Below are positions 7,618 to 18,031 of a stretch of 64,000 bases of DNA, piece by piece. Below the pieces are notes generated by a model, which searched no databases, was not told where the DNA came from, and was given only the letters and a program-made list of their open reading frames with translations. Made by a program: the position numbers and the translations under genes. Each line of letters begins with the position of its first letter. Position 1 is the first letter of the stretch. The DNA is from Pseudomonas sp. ok272 (GTDB lineage Bacteria > Pseudomonadota > Gammaproteobacteria > Pseudomonadales > Pseudomonadaceae), in NCBI RefSeq assembly GCF_900109995.1, contig NZ_FOCB01000006.1:62001-126000 (forward strand), given 5' to 3'.

Positions 7618-8898
7618 ATGAATAGAACTCTGTACACCGCGCTGTTTTACCTGGGGCTGCCACTGGTAGCGATCCGCCTGTGGCTGCGTTCGCGCAAGGC
7701 ACCGGCCTACGCCAAGCGCATTGGCGAGCGTTTCTCCCTCGGTTTGCCGGTGATGAAAACCGGCGGCATCTGGGTGCACGCGGTGTCGGTGGGCGAGAGC
7801 ATCGCTGCCGCACCGATGATCCGCGCCTTGCTGGTGCGGTATCCGCAACTGCCGATCACCGTGACCTGCATGACCCCCACCGGTTCGGAGCGGATTCACG
7901 CCTTGTTCGCCGATGAACCGCGCATCCAGCACTGTTACCTGCCCTACGATTTGCCCTGCGCGGCGGCGCGGTTTCTTGAGCGGGTCCAGCCGACGCTGGC
8001 GGTGATCATGGAGACCGAGCTGTGGCCCAACCATATTCACCAGTGCGCCAAGCGCGGTATCCCGGTGGCGCTGGCCAATGCCCGGCTCTCCGAGCGTTCA
8101 GCCAAGGGCTATGGCCGCTTCCCTAAGCTGACCCGGCCGATGCTGGCCGAGATGAGTTGGTTCGCGGTGCAGACCGAGGCCGAAGCCGAGCGCTTCCGGC
8201 AATTGGGCGCGCGGCCGGAAACGGTGGAAGTGACCGGCTCGATCAAGTTCGACCTGACGGTCGACCCGCACCTGCTGCAGCGCGCCGCTGAGTTGCGCGA
8301 GCACTGGCAGGCGGTGGTGCGTCCGGTGTGGATCGCCGCGAGTACCCATGATGGCGAGGACGAGGTGGTGCTGGCGGCCCATCGGCAGTTGCTCGCCAGC
8401 CACCCGGACGCATTGCTGATCCTGGTGCCGCGTCATCCCGAGCGTTTCAATGCGGTGTTCGAGTTGTGCCAGCAGCAGGGCTTCAGCACTGTCCGGCGTT
8501 CCAGCGGCGCGCCGGTCAACGCCGATACCGCGGTGCTGCTGGGCGACACCATGGGCGAGTTGCTGTTTCTCTACGCCTTGGCCGACAGCGCGTTCGTCGG
8601 CGGCAGCCTGGTGCCCAATGGCGGCCACAACCTGTTGGAGCCGGCAGCGCTGGCCAAGCCGGTGATCTGCGGGCCGCACCTGTTCAACTTCCTGGAGATC
8701 GCCGCGCAATTGCGCAGTGCCGGGGCGTTGGTCGAGGTCGATGATGCGTCGGGGCTGGCCGTTGAGGTGCAGCGCCTGTTCGAGTTGCCACGCGATGCCC
8801 AGCGCATGGCCGAGGCGGGATTGAAGGTGATGCGCACCAACCAGGGCGCGTTGCAGCGTTTGCTGGATGGGTTGGGAAGACTGATCGATAAGTCCTGA
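7618..8898 (+). CDS. waaA: 3-deoxy-D-manno-octulosonic acid (Kdo) transferase WaaA
   Basis: A 426-residue glycosyltransferase (family GT30) that adds Kdo to lipid IVA on the inner face of the inner membrane. The N-terminal hydrophobic anchor MNRTLYTALFYLGLPLVAIR is present, followed by GIWVHAVSVGE with the conserved catalytic-site Glu, the ETELWPN motif, and the C-terminal VGGSLVPNGGHNLLEPAAL donor-binding segment. The start is the ATG at 7618, 23 bases after the LysR gene; the frame stays open upstream only by overlap with that gene. Length is normal. Confidence 0.96.
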   Translation: MNRTLYTALFYLGLPLVAIRLWLRSRKAPAYAKRIGERFSLGLPVMKTGGIWVHAVSVGESIAAAPMIRALLVRYPQLPITVTCMTPTGSERIHALFADEPRIQHCYLPYDLPCAAARFLERVQPTLAVIMETELWPNHIHQCAKRGIPVALANARLSERSAKGYGRFPKLTRPMLAEMSWFAVQTEAEAERFRQLGARPETVEVTGSIKFDLTVDPHLLQRAAELREHWQAVVRPVWIAASTHDGEDEVVLAAHRQLLASHPDALLILVPRHPERFNAVFELCQQQGFSTVRRSSGAPVNADTAVLLGDTMGELLFLYALADSAFVGGSLVPNGGHNLLEPAALAKPVICGPHLFNFLEIAAQLRSAGALVEVDDASGLAVEVQRLFELPRDAQRMAEAGLKVMRTNQGALQRLLDGLGRLIDKS

Positions 8899-8912
8899 AC
8901 CACCGCTAACAC

Positions 8913-9008
8913 TTGTGGGCGCGAGGCCGGCTTGCCGGCGAAAGCGCTGGATCAGCCAACATCGATGTCGACTGATACGGCCGCTTCGCGAGCAAGCCCG
9001 CTCCCACA
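8913..9008. repeat. REP pair with arms of two classes
   Basis: The left arm carries GAGGCCGGCTTGCCGGCGAA and the right arm carries TTCGCGAGCAAGCCCGCTCC. They are inverted relative to each other but belong to different REP classes. The element sits between the converging waaA and tolC genes. Confidence 0.75.
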
Positions 9009-9025
9009 GGTTTTTGGCTGTTACC

Positions 9026-10459
9026 TCAAGGCCGCGCCTTGAGTTGCTCCGCTGCGGCCTTGGCCAGGTCCGGTGGCAGGAAGTCCTTGTCCGGGTTGTA
9101 GTCGGCCTTGAGGTAGCGCTTGAGGTCTTGCAGGTCGCCCGGGCTCAGGGTGCCGGCGACTTGCTTCAGGCTCAGGTTGTCGAGGATGTAGTCGTAGCGG
9201 CTGTTGTTGTAGTTGCGCACCGAGGTGTACAGCTGGCGCTGGGCGTCGAGCACGTCGACGATGTTGCGCGTCCCGACCTGATAGCCGATTTCCGTGGCTT
9301 CCACGGCGCTCTGGTTGGAGATGATCGACTGGCGGCGCGCTTGCACCTGCTCGACGTCACTGTTCACCGCGCGGTGCAGGTCGCGGGTGTTCTGCACCAC
9401 CTGGCGGCGCAGCGACTCACGCTGCTGCTCGTTCTGGTCGAGCTGGGAATAGGACTGGCGCACTTGCGAGCTGGTCAGCCCGCCGCTGTAGATCGGGATG
9501 TTCAACTGCAGGCCAATGGTGCTCTGCGAGACGCTGCCGCTGTAGGCCTGGGGCAGTAAGTTGGGGTTCGCGAACCCCATCGCATCGTTGTCGCCGACCT
9601 TGTACTGGGCCACCGCATCGAGGGTCGGGGCGTGCCCGGCCTTGCGTTGCTTGAGGGTCTCTTCGGCGGCGCTGACCGCGTAGTTGCTGGCCAGCAGGTT
9701 GAGGTTCTGCTGGGACGCGGTGTCGACCCAGGCCTTGGCGTCGTTCGGCGACGGCGGCAGGATCGGCAGGGTGTGCACGATGCCCTGGATCGAGTTGTAC
9801 TGGCGGTTGGTCAGGGTGATCAGCGCTTCGAAGGCGTTATCCACCTGCTGCTGGGCGAGGATCCGGTTGGCCCGCGCCGTGTCGTAGCTGGCTTGCGATT
9901 GCAGCACGTCGGTCTTGTCCGACAGACCGACATCGAAGCGCTCGTTGGACTGGTCCAACTGGCGCTTGAACGCCGCTTCCTCGGCCTTGGTCGAGGCCAG
10001 GTTGTCCTGGCTGCGCAGCACGTTGAAGTAGGTCTGGGCGGTCTGCAGGATCAGGTTCTGCTCGGTGGCCGAGAGTTGCAGCGCCGCTTGTTCGTTGATG
10101 TCCTTGGCGGCCTGGTACTGGAACCAGCGGTCGGCGCGAAACAGTGGCTGGGCCAGGGTCGCCTGATAGAAATGCGCGCTGCGGTTGGCGATGGCCGACG
10201 GTGTATCGATGTCGGTGCGCACGTTGGCCATTTCGGCACTGCCCGACAGGTTGGGCAGCAGGCCGGCGCGCGCCTGGGGCACGACTTCCTTTTGCGCGCC
10301 ATATTGGGCGCGGGCGGCGGCCAGGTCGGCGTTGTTGTCGACCGCTTCCTGATAGACGCTGACCAGGTCGGTCTTGGTCGACAGGGTCACGTTTTCGGCC
10401 CAGGCCATTCCATTGACGGCACATGACACAGCGAGCGCCAAGGTGAGTTTTCGCAGCAT
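9026..10459 (-). CDS. tolC: TolC-family outer membrane efflux channel
   Basis: A 477-residue outer membrane channel for type I secretion and RND/MFS efflux. A signal peptide is clear: MLRKLTLALAVSCAVNGMAW with cleavage near AWA-EN. Two repeats of the outer-membrane efflux family follow, rich in coiled-coil helices (for example QVRQSYSQLDQNEQQRESLR). Length fits E. coli TolC. The ATG at 10459 places the signal peptide correctly; the upstream extension is not used. It sits alone, divergent from thiC. The partner transporter cannot be deduced from the neighbourhood. Confidence 0.93.
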   Translation of the reverse strand: MLRKLTLALAVSCAVNGMAWAENVTLSTKTDLVSVYQEAVDNNADLAAARAQYGAQKEVVPQARAGLLPNLSGSAEMANVRTDIDTPSAIANRSAHFYQATLAQPLFRADRWFQYQAAKDINEQAALQLSATEQNLILQTAQTYFNVLRSQDNLASTKAEEAAFKRQLDQSNERFDVGLSDKTDVLQSQASYDTARANRILAQQQVDNAFEALITLTNRQYNSIQGIVHTLPILPPSPNDAKAWVDTASQQNLNLLASNYAVSAAEETLKQRKAGHAPTLDAVAQYKVGDNDAMGFANPNLLPQAYSGSVSQSTIGLQLNIPIYSGGLTSSQVRQSYSQLDQNEQQRESLRRQVVQNTRDLHRAVNSDVEQVQARRQSIISNQSAVEATEIGYQVGTRNIVDVLDAQRQLYTSVRNYNNSRYDYILDNLSLKQVAGTLSPGDLQDLKRYLKADYNPDKDFLPPDLAKAAAEQLKARP

Positions 10460-10622
10460 GAGCCAATCCCTAGAAATGAAAGTACGACGATAATTCAAGC
10501 GCCCAAACTTACGGCGCAAGCCCTACAGCGTCAAGGCACAGTGCTGGCATGCGAGTGTAGTAGGGCGAGTCCGGGGCAACAAACCGACGTTTGCGCCATT
10601 CATCACGCTGATTGCACCGGGG

Positions 10623-10652
10623 TTGGCGTTCCAGGTCGGTTATGTCTAGACT
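10623..10652 (+). promoter_or_regulatory. Candidate sigma-70 promoter of the thiC transcript
   Basis: TTGGCG (10623-10628), an 18-base spacer and TAGACT (10647-10652) are each 4/6 matches to the -35 and -10 boxes. Transcription would then start at about 10660, exactly at the first base of the TPP aptamer. Confidence 0.45.
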
Positions 10653-10660
10653 GGCGCCGT

Positions 10661-12805
<2,145 letters not shown>

Positions 12806-12815
12806 TCTGACCCGG

Positions 12816-12839
12816 GACGGCGGTGCTTGCACTGCCGTC
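12816..12839 (+). terminator. Hairpin after thiC
   Basis: GACGGCGGTGC pairs with GCACTGCCGTC (one G-T pair) across a 2-base loop, starting 10 bases after the thiC stop codon. It lacks a U-tract; it probably marks or protects the 3' end. Confidence 0.5.
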
Positions 12840-12918
12840 TTCGCGAGCAGGCTCGCTCCCACAGGGGATTGGTGAGCGCCACAGATCCCTTGTGGGAGCG
12901 AGCCTGCTCGCGATAGCG
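12838..12918. repeat. REP pair in tail-to-tail orientation
   Basis: TCGCGAGCAGGCTCGCTCCC comes first and TGTGGGAGCGAGCCTGCTCG second. This is the reverse arrangement of the other pairs here (for example at 28555), which have the GTGGGAG end outside. Confidence 0.75.
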
Positions 12919-12956
12919 ATCAAAAAAACAACACATGCCCCTCTGAGATAACCCCC

Positions 12957-14249
12957 TTGAGCATTCAACCCAGCACCTATTCCCCCGACATCGCCGTGCC
13001 CGCCGACAAGCGTGTGTTCGGCGGTCGTGACTTGTTTTCTTTGTGGTTCTCCCTGGGCATCGGCCTGATGGTGTTGCAGACCGGCGCGTTGCTTGCGCCG
13101 GGCCTGGGCCTGTCGGGGTCGTTGCTGGCGATCTTCCTCGGCACCCTGGTGGGCGTCCTGCTGCTGGCCTGCGTGGGCGTGATCGGCAGCGACACCGGCC
13201 TGTCGGCCATGGCCGCGCTCAAGCTCAGCCTGGGTAAACACGGCGCGAGCGTGCCCGCGCTGTTGAACCTGCTGCAACTGATCGGCTGGGGCTCGTTCGA
13301 AATCATCGTGATGCGCGATGCGGCCAGCGTGTTGGGGGCCCGGGCCTTCAGCGAAGGCAGCCTGGGCGCCAACCCAATGCTGTGGACGCTATTTTTCGGG
13401 GCCCTGGCAACCTTGCTGGCGGTCAGCGGACCGTTGACCTTCGTGCGTCAGATCCTGCGCAAGTGGGGCATCTGGCTGCTGCTGGCGGCGTGCATCTGGC
13501 TGACCTGGAACCTGTTCGCCAAGGCTGACCTGGGCGCGTTGTGGGCCCAGGCCGGCGATGGTTCGATGCCGTTCGCCGTGGGCTTTGACATCGCCATCGC
13601 CATGCCGCTGTCGTGGCTGCCGCTGATCGCCGACTACTCGCGCTTCGGCAAGCGGGCCAAGAACGTGTTCGGCGGTACGGCGCTGGGCTTCTTCATCGGT
13701 AACTTCTGGTTGATGAGCCTGGGCGTGGCCTACACCCTGGCGTTCGCCCCGAGCGGTGAAGTCAACGCCTTGCTGCTGGCGCTGGCCGGCGCGGGCCTGG
13801 GGATTCCCCTGCTGCTGATCCTGCTCGACGAGTCGGAAAACGCCTTTGCCGACATTCACTCGGCGGCGGTGTCCACCTCGATGCTGACGCGCCTGAAAGT
13901 CGAACACCTGGCCCTGGCCATTGGCGTGCTCTGCACCCTGATCGCCCTGCTGGCGCCGTTGGCCCAGTACCAGAACTTCCTGCTGCTGATTGGCTCGGTG
14001 TTCGCCCCGCTGTTCGGCGTGGTGCTGGTGGATCACTTCATCCTGCGCCAGCGCAGCGCCCAGGTGGCATCGGCGGCGTTGCGTTGGCCGGCCCTGTTGG
14101 CGTGGTTGGGTGGGGTCAGCACCTATCACCTGTTGGCCAACCTCTATCCGGAGCTGGGTGCCACCCTGCCGGCACTGGTGGTGGCAGGGTTGCTGCAACT
14201 GCTGCTGGGTCGCGTATTCAGCGTTGCTCGGGCACCCACTCGGGCTTGA
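12957..14249 (+). CDS. cytX: Putative hydroxymethylpyrimidine transporter CytX
   Basis: A 430-residue inner-membrane permease of the nucleobase:cation symporter-1 family. About twelve hydrophobic helices are seen. The segment PLSWLPLIADYSRFGKRAKN is typical of the cytosine/thiamine-precursor branch. Its place after thiC supports uptake of hydroxymethylpyrimidine, the product branch ThiC makes. The start appears to be TTG (12957), behind CTGAGATAACCCCC; no in-frame ATG stands near. The REP pair between thiC and this gene leaves open whether they share a transcript. The last 32 bases overlap the end of the convergent lipoprotein gene. Confidence 0.88.
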   Translation: MSIQPSTYSPDIAVPADKRVFGGRDLFSLWFSLGIGLMVLQTGALLAPGLGLSGSLLAIFLGTLVGVLLLACVGVIGSDTGLSAMAALKLSLGKHGASVPALLNLLQLIGWGSFEIIVMRDAASVLGARAFSEGSLGANPMLWTLFFGALATLLAVSGPLTFVRQILRKWGIWLLLAACIWLTWNLFAKADLGALWAQAGDGSMPFAVGFDIAIAMPLSWLPLIADYSRFGKRAKNVFGGTALGFFIGNFWLMSLGVAYTLAFAPSGEVNALLLALAGAGLGIPLLLILLDESENAFADIHSAAVSTSMLTRLKVEHLALAIGVLCTLIALLAPLAQYQNFLLLIGSVFAPLFGVVLVDHFILRQRSAQVASAALRWPALLAWLGGVSTYHLLANLYPELGATLPALVVAGLLQLLLGRVFSVARAPTRA

Positions 14250-14958
14250 TCTGGCCCTTGAGGCGAGCGTAGGGGATGGTGATCTCGACCAGCCCCTGCG
14301 ATTTCGGCCCGATGGTCTCCAGGTTGTATTTGAGCACCACCCCGGCGCGCGTCAAGGCGACGTTCGGGGTCTTCTGGAAGGGCCAGGTTTTGATAAAGTC
14401 CGGGTCGCGGTCCAGCTTCGAATTGATCAGCCAACTGTTATGGGCGACCTGCACGGTCTTCCAGAAGGCCACGTCCTGCCCTGGCAACAGCATGTCGCCC
14501 AGGGTCAGTTCCTTTTGCAATGACCGCGAATAGTTGATGAAACCGCGCCCCGGTATACCGCTGGAGCCGCCGGTGTCCAGGTAGCTCGACACTTCGATGA
14601 GCACCAGGTCGTCATGTTGTTCACGTACCTTGGCTTGCAGGTACAGGCTGTTGCGCTGCGCCGGGTCCTTGAGGAACTGTTCGCGCAAGGCCTTGAGCGA
14701 CGGCGGCAGCGGTGCACCCGCAACGGTACGGCCCATCTGCAACAGGCGTTGCTCGACGAGGCGATCCAGTACCGGCTCGGAAGGAAAATGTACGGTGTCG
14801 ATATTGACCAGCGGGCAGTCGGCGGTGTGACACCCGGGCTGAATCTGTTCCGAGGCATCGGCGGTCAATGGCAGTGGAGGCTTGGCGCCGGACAGGCTCT
14901 GGCAGGCCCCGAGGGTGAGAGCGATACAGGCCACGGAGGCGATTTTCAGGAGTGACAT
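14218..14958 (-). CDS. DUF3298-type lipoprotein
   Basis: A 246-residue lipoprotein with the signal sequence MSLLKIASVACIALTLGAC, where the last residue is the lipidated Cys19. The mature part resembles the DUF3298/RsiV-like fold, with a paired N-terminal DUF4163-like segment (PLVNIDTVHFPSEPVLDRLV) and C-terminal ITIPYARLKG. Such domains often bind cell-wall fragments or lysozyme, but here the function is unknown. It converges on cytX with a 32-base overlap of the coding ends (14218-14249). A 213-base gap separates its start from nudF. Confidence 0.85.
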   Translation of the reverse strand: MSLLKIASVACIALTLGACQSLSGAKPPLPLTADASEQIQPGCHTADCPLVNIDTVHFPSEPVLDRLVEQRLLQMGRTVAGAPLPPSLKALREQFLKDPAQRNSLYLQAKVREQHDDLVLIEVSSYLDTGGSSGIPGRGFINYSRSLQKELTLGDMLLPGQDVAFWKTVQVAHNSWLINSKLDRDPDFIKTWPFQKTPNVALTRAGVVLKYNLETIGPKSQGLVEITIPYARLKGQIKPEWVPEQR

Positions 14959-15171
14959 GGGCGTCCTTCATGGAGCGATGAGGGGCAAAAGTTACCGGCT
15001 TCGACTGCCTGCGCGGCGGTCAGTTCGCACTAAGCTAATTAGAGAGCTTAACAGCCTTGCCGTCTATCCCGCTGTCGGCAAAGGGGCTGCATCAAAGGCT
15101 GCGGGCGAGTTAGGATGGCGCGAAGTCGAGGTCCCAACCTCGTAACGAACCTGCGGTAGACGAGGATTGAG

Positions 15172-15789
15172 ATGACAGACTTTGCCAAAGCGACCCCGAC
15201 CGCCGTCGACGTCGTGCGCCGGGATACCTGCCACAAGGGCTTCTACCAACTGGACCGCGTGCACCTGCGCCATGAGCTGTTCGGCGGTGGCATGAGCCGT
15301 GAAATCAGCCGCGAATTGTTCGTGCGCCACGATGCGGTGTGCCTGCTGCCTTACGACCCGGTGCGCGATGAAGTGGTGCTGATCGAGCAGTTTCGCGTCG
15401 GCGCGCTGGGCAAGGTCGATCCGCCGTGGCTGATCGAGCTGGTCGCCGGTCTGATCGACAAGGACGAGCAGCCAGAAGAAGTTGCTCATCGCGAAGCGCA
15501 GGAGGAAGCTGGACTGGCGATCACCGCGCTGTGGCCGATGCTCAATTACTTTCCATCGCCCGGCGCCAGTACCGAATATGTGTACTTGTACCTGGGGCGC
15601 TGTGACAGCAGCGGGGCGGGTGGGCTGCACGGACTGGTGGAGGAAGCGGAAGACATTCGCGTCACGGTCTGGGACTACGAAGAAGCCCTGCAGGGTGTGC
15701 GTGATGGGCGGATTTCCAACGCGGCGAGCATCATTGCCTTGCAATGGCTGGCTTTGAACCGCGTTGAAGTGAGGGGGCTATGGTCGTAA
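15172..15789 (+). CDS. nudF: ADP-ribose pyrophosphatase NudF
   Basis: A 205-residue Nudix hydrolase that splits ADP-ribose into AMP and ribose 5-phosphate. The Nudix box GLIDKDEQPEEVAHREAQEE is complete (G-x5-E-x7-RE-x-x-EE) and continues AGL. ELVAGLID before it and YPSPG-like YFPSPGASTEYV after it are typical of the ADPRase branch. Length fits. It overlaps the DUF1249 gene by 10 bases and is followed by cpdA, the same order as in E. coli (nudF-yqiB-cpdA-yqiA-parE). Confidence 0.95.
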   Translation: MTDFAKATPTAVDVVRRDTCHKGFYQLDRVHLRHELFGGGMSREISRELFVRHDAVCLLPYDPVRDEVVLIEQFRVGALGKVDPPWLIELVAGLIDKDEQPEEVAHREAQEEAGLAITALWPMLNYFPSPGASTEYVYLYLGRCDSSGAGGLHGLVEEAEDIRVTVWDYEEALQGVRDGRISNAASIIALQWLALNRVEVRGLWS

Positions 15790-16232
15790 ACAAACAACGC
15801 GACCGTTATCGGGTCGACCTGGTCGGGCTGCAAAGTGCGTGCGAAGCCAACTATGCGCGCCTGTTGCGCTTGTTGCCGGACATGCGCCATGACCCCGCAG
15901 CGCGGCGCATTGCCGTGACCCAGGGTGAGCAAATGCTCGGGGTGCTGACCCTGGAAGTGCTGATGGCCTGCCCCTACACCACCACCTTGCGCGTCGGCCA
16001 GGAGCACAGTCTGCCGTGGCTGCCGGTGCCGCAACTGGAGGTGCAGGTCTATCACGATGCGCGCATGGCCGAGGTTGTCAGTGCCCAGCATGCACGACGT
16101 TTTCGCAGCATCTATCCTTACCCCAACGCCTTGATGCACCAGCCCGACGAGAAGGCCCAGCTCAATGTGTTCCTGGGTGAATGGCTGAGCCATTGCCTGG
16201 CATGCGGGCATGAGTACGAGGCTGTGCGCTAG
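15780..16232 (+). CDS. DUF1249 protein (YqiB-like)
   Basis: A 150-residue soluble protein of unknown function. The start MVVNKQRDRYRVDLVGLQSA and the motif QVYHDARMAEV are features of the DUF1249 family. It overlaps nudF by 10 bases, so translation is coupled. The conserved link with nudF and cpdA across gammaproteobacteria suggests a related nucleotide role, but nothing in the sequence shows a catalytic site. Confidence 0.9.
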   Translation: MVVNKQRDRYRVDLVGLQSACEANYARLLRLLPDMRHDPAARRIAVTQGEQMLGVLTLEVLMACPYTTTLRVGQEHSLPWLPVPQLEVQVYHDARMAEVVSAQHARRFRSIYPYPNALMHQPDEKAQLNVFLGEWLSHCLACGHEYEAVR

Positions 16233-16280
16233 ATGTGAACTGGATCCGGTTCCAGGCTTTGTTCTTTCACGGTTGCCCAG

Positions 16281-16286
16281 CATAAT
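16281..16286 (+). promoter_or_regulatory. Candidate -10 box of cpdA
   Basis: CATAAT is a 5/6 match to the sigma-70 -10 hexamer, 46 bases before the TTG start of cpdA. A weak TTGTTC stands 16 bases upstream. Confidence 0.35.
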
Positions 16287-16331
16287 CGCGCCATTCATCC
16301 AATTGTCCTGATTGAGCCTTGGGAGAACGCC

Positions 16332-17147
16332 TTGCCGAGCGTATCCACACTGACCGCCAACGATCCCGTTCTGCTGGTGCAGCTGTCCGACAGCCATTTG
16401 TATGCCGAGGCCGACGGCACGCTGTTGGGCATGAACACCCGTGACAGCCTGCAAAAGGTGGTCGAGTTGGTGTTGGCGCAACAGCCGCAGGTCGACTTAC
16501 TGATCGCCACGGGGGATTTGTCCCAGGACGGTACGCTGGCGTCTTACCAGCAGTTTCGCCAGCTGAGTGGGCAGATCGATGCGCCGGCGCGCTGGATTCC
16601 GGGTAACCACGATGAACCCCAGGTCATGCGCCAGGCGGCGGTGCAGAGTCAGTTGCTGGAGCCAGTGGTGGATGTTGGCAGCTGGCGGATCACCTTGCTC
16701 GACTCAGCGGTGCCGGGCTCGGTGCCGGGGTTTCTTCAGGACGAGCAGTTGCAGTTGCTGGCCCAGGCCTTGAGTGAGGCGCCGCAGCGGCATCATTTGG
16801 TGTGCTTTCATCATCATCCGGTGTCGATCGACTGTGTGTGGATGGAGCCGATTGGCTTGCGCAATCCGGAGGCGTTGTTTGCGGTGCTGGATCGTTTTCC
16901 GCAGGTGCGCGGGGTGTTGTGGGGGCATGTGCATCAGGAGGTTGATCAGGTGCGCAATGGGGTGCGGTTGTTGGCTTCGCCTTCGACGTGTATTCAGTTT
17001 GAGCCGCGCAGTGAGGATTTTCGGGTGGATGGGTTGGCGCCGGGGTATCGCTGGTTGCGGTTGTGGGCGGATGGGCGATTGGAGACGGGGGTGGAGCGGG
17101 TGACGGGGTTTGATTTCACGGTGGATTACGGGGCTGCCGGGTATTAG
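16332..17147 (+). CDS. cpdA: 3',5'-cyclic-AMP phosphodiesterase CpdA
   Basis: A 271-residue class III cAMP phosphodiesterase, which lowers cAMP and so tunes Vfr/CRP-type control. All five metallophosphoesterase motifs are visible: QLSDSH, GDLSQDG, GNHDE, HHHP and GHVH. The start seems to be TTG at 16332 (L/MPSVSTLTAND), after TTGGGAGAACGCC, which contains a GGGAG Shine-Dalgarno sequence. It belongs to the nudF-DUF1249-cpdA cluster but has its own 99-base upstream gap. Confidence 0.94.
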   Translation: MPSVSTLTANDPVLLVQLSDSHLYAEADGTLLGMNTRDSLQKVVELVLAQQPQVDLLIATGDLSQDGTLASYQQFRQLSGQIDAPARWIPGNHDEPQVMRQAAVQSQLLEPVVDVGSWRITLLDSAVPGSVPGFLQDEQLQLLAQALSEAPQRHHLVCFHHHPVSIDCVWMEPIGLRNPEALFAVLDRFPQVRGVLWGHVHQEVDQVRNGVRLLASPSTCIQFEPRSEDFRVDGLAPGYRWLRLWADGRLETGVERVTGFDFTVDYGAAGY

Positions 17148-17163
17148 TCCCGACCTGGCTCTT

Positions 17164-17207
17164 GTGGGAGCGGGCTTGTCGGACCGCCGCACCGTCGCGA
17201 AGGCGGC
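17164..17207. repeat. Interrupted REP element
   Basis: GTGGGAGCGGGCTTG and TCGCGAAGGCG are the two ends of a class 1 REP, but about 16 bases (TCGGACCGCCGCACCG) stand between them. It may be a variant class rather than an insertion. Confidence 0.5.
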
Positions 17208-17231
17208 CTCAAGCATTGCACCGCTCTCGAG

Positions 17232-17263
17232 AAGGCGACGACCCTGCGGTTGTCGCCTTTTTC
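17232..17263 (+). terminator. Terminator after cpdA
   Basis: AAGGCGAC and GTCGCCTT form an 8-bp stem, followed by TTTTC. It is a Rho-independent terminator for cpdA. Confidence 0.75.
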
Positions 17264-17270
17264 TTGGGCG

Positions 17271-17636
17271 TTACTTCGGCTGGTCGTAGTTATCCAGTGT
17301 CCGCTCCACCAGCAGGTGCCCCAGTGAAATCATCTGCTGGATCGCCAGGGCCACATGCCGGTGCGGGCCTTCCAGCTCAAACGCCAGGTCGCTGGCGATC
17401 ACATTCACCGCCGCCAGGGTTTCTGAGGCGTGGGCCAGTAGGGTTTCGTTGTCGAGGTCGGGAAGCACGGTGAAGATGGTCGAGGGCGCCTGGGTGGGGC
17501 GATTGGCCTGGGCGCTCGGCGGCTTGAGGTAGTGGTCCAGCGCGCGCTCGGCGGCGTCGTTGAGTTTTTTCGGGTCGTTGGCGTCGTAGGGTGAAACGCT
17601 GAGGGTTTCGGGGGGATTGGGGGTGACTTTGTGCAT
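17271..17636 (-). CDS. DUF6124 family protein
   Basis: A 121-residue protein of a Pseudomonas-restricted family that I recognise as DUF6124. It shows the family hallmark start HKVTPNPPETLSVSPYD and the AAERALDHYL helix. The remainder is helical and Leu-rich with no membrane segment. Function is unknown. It reads toward the cpdA terminator and has a long upstream region (17637-18031). Pseudomonads often carry several paralogues, sometimes next to mobile or variable loci. Confidence 0.8.
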   Translation of the reverse strand: MHKVTPNPPETLSVSPYDANDPKKLNDAAERALDHYLKPPSAQANRPTQAPSTIFTVLPDLDNETLLAHASETLAAVNVIASDLAFELEGPHRHVALAIQQMISLGHLLVERTLDNYDQPK

Positions 17637-18031
17637 GGTGGTGCTCCTTGATTAGCGGAGCTGCCACTGATCGCCGCGACGCGATTGAAGGTGGCAACTG
17701 TACGCAGGTTCGCGGACCGGGAATCAAGGAACCCGGCATACCCGAAGGTATCCCGCGCACAGCCGCCATAACGCAAAGCAGTAGACGATAAAAAGACGCC
17801 AACTGAAAGGAAATGATGGCGCCATGCGCCTTGATTGATCCGGGCCGCGACGCCCGGCCGCTGAAGAGACAGCGACCCGAAAAGCCTAAGCCCCCACCTT
17901 CCGAGCAACAACCCGAAAAACATGTCGGACGCTTCCCGCCTCCTACATCGATTTCCTCATCCGCAGTTTCTCCCCACCCCATTCGTCTCCCTGTAAACTG
18001 CGGCTTTTTGTCTCACGGTGCAGGGGTTCGC
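17637..18031. other. Gap between the DUF6124 gene and yqiA
   Basis: This 395-base interval has no convincing gene. The part up to about 17930 stays open in minus frames that overlap the DUF6124 gene out of frame and have no ribosome-binding site. I recall similar sequence upstream of other DUF6124 genes, so it may be a conserved leader. Promoter-like TGTAAACT (17991-17998) just before yqiA is a possible -10 for that gene. Confidence 0.5.

Noticed and set aside
17405..17923. Minus-strand frame of 172 codons upstream of and overlapping the DUF6124 gene
   Set aside because: The overlap is out of frame and no start signal is seen; kept only as a remark on the leader region.
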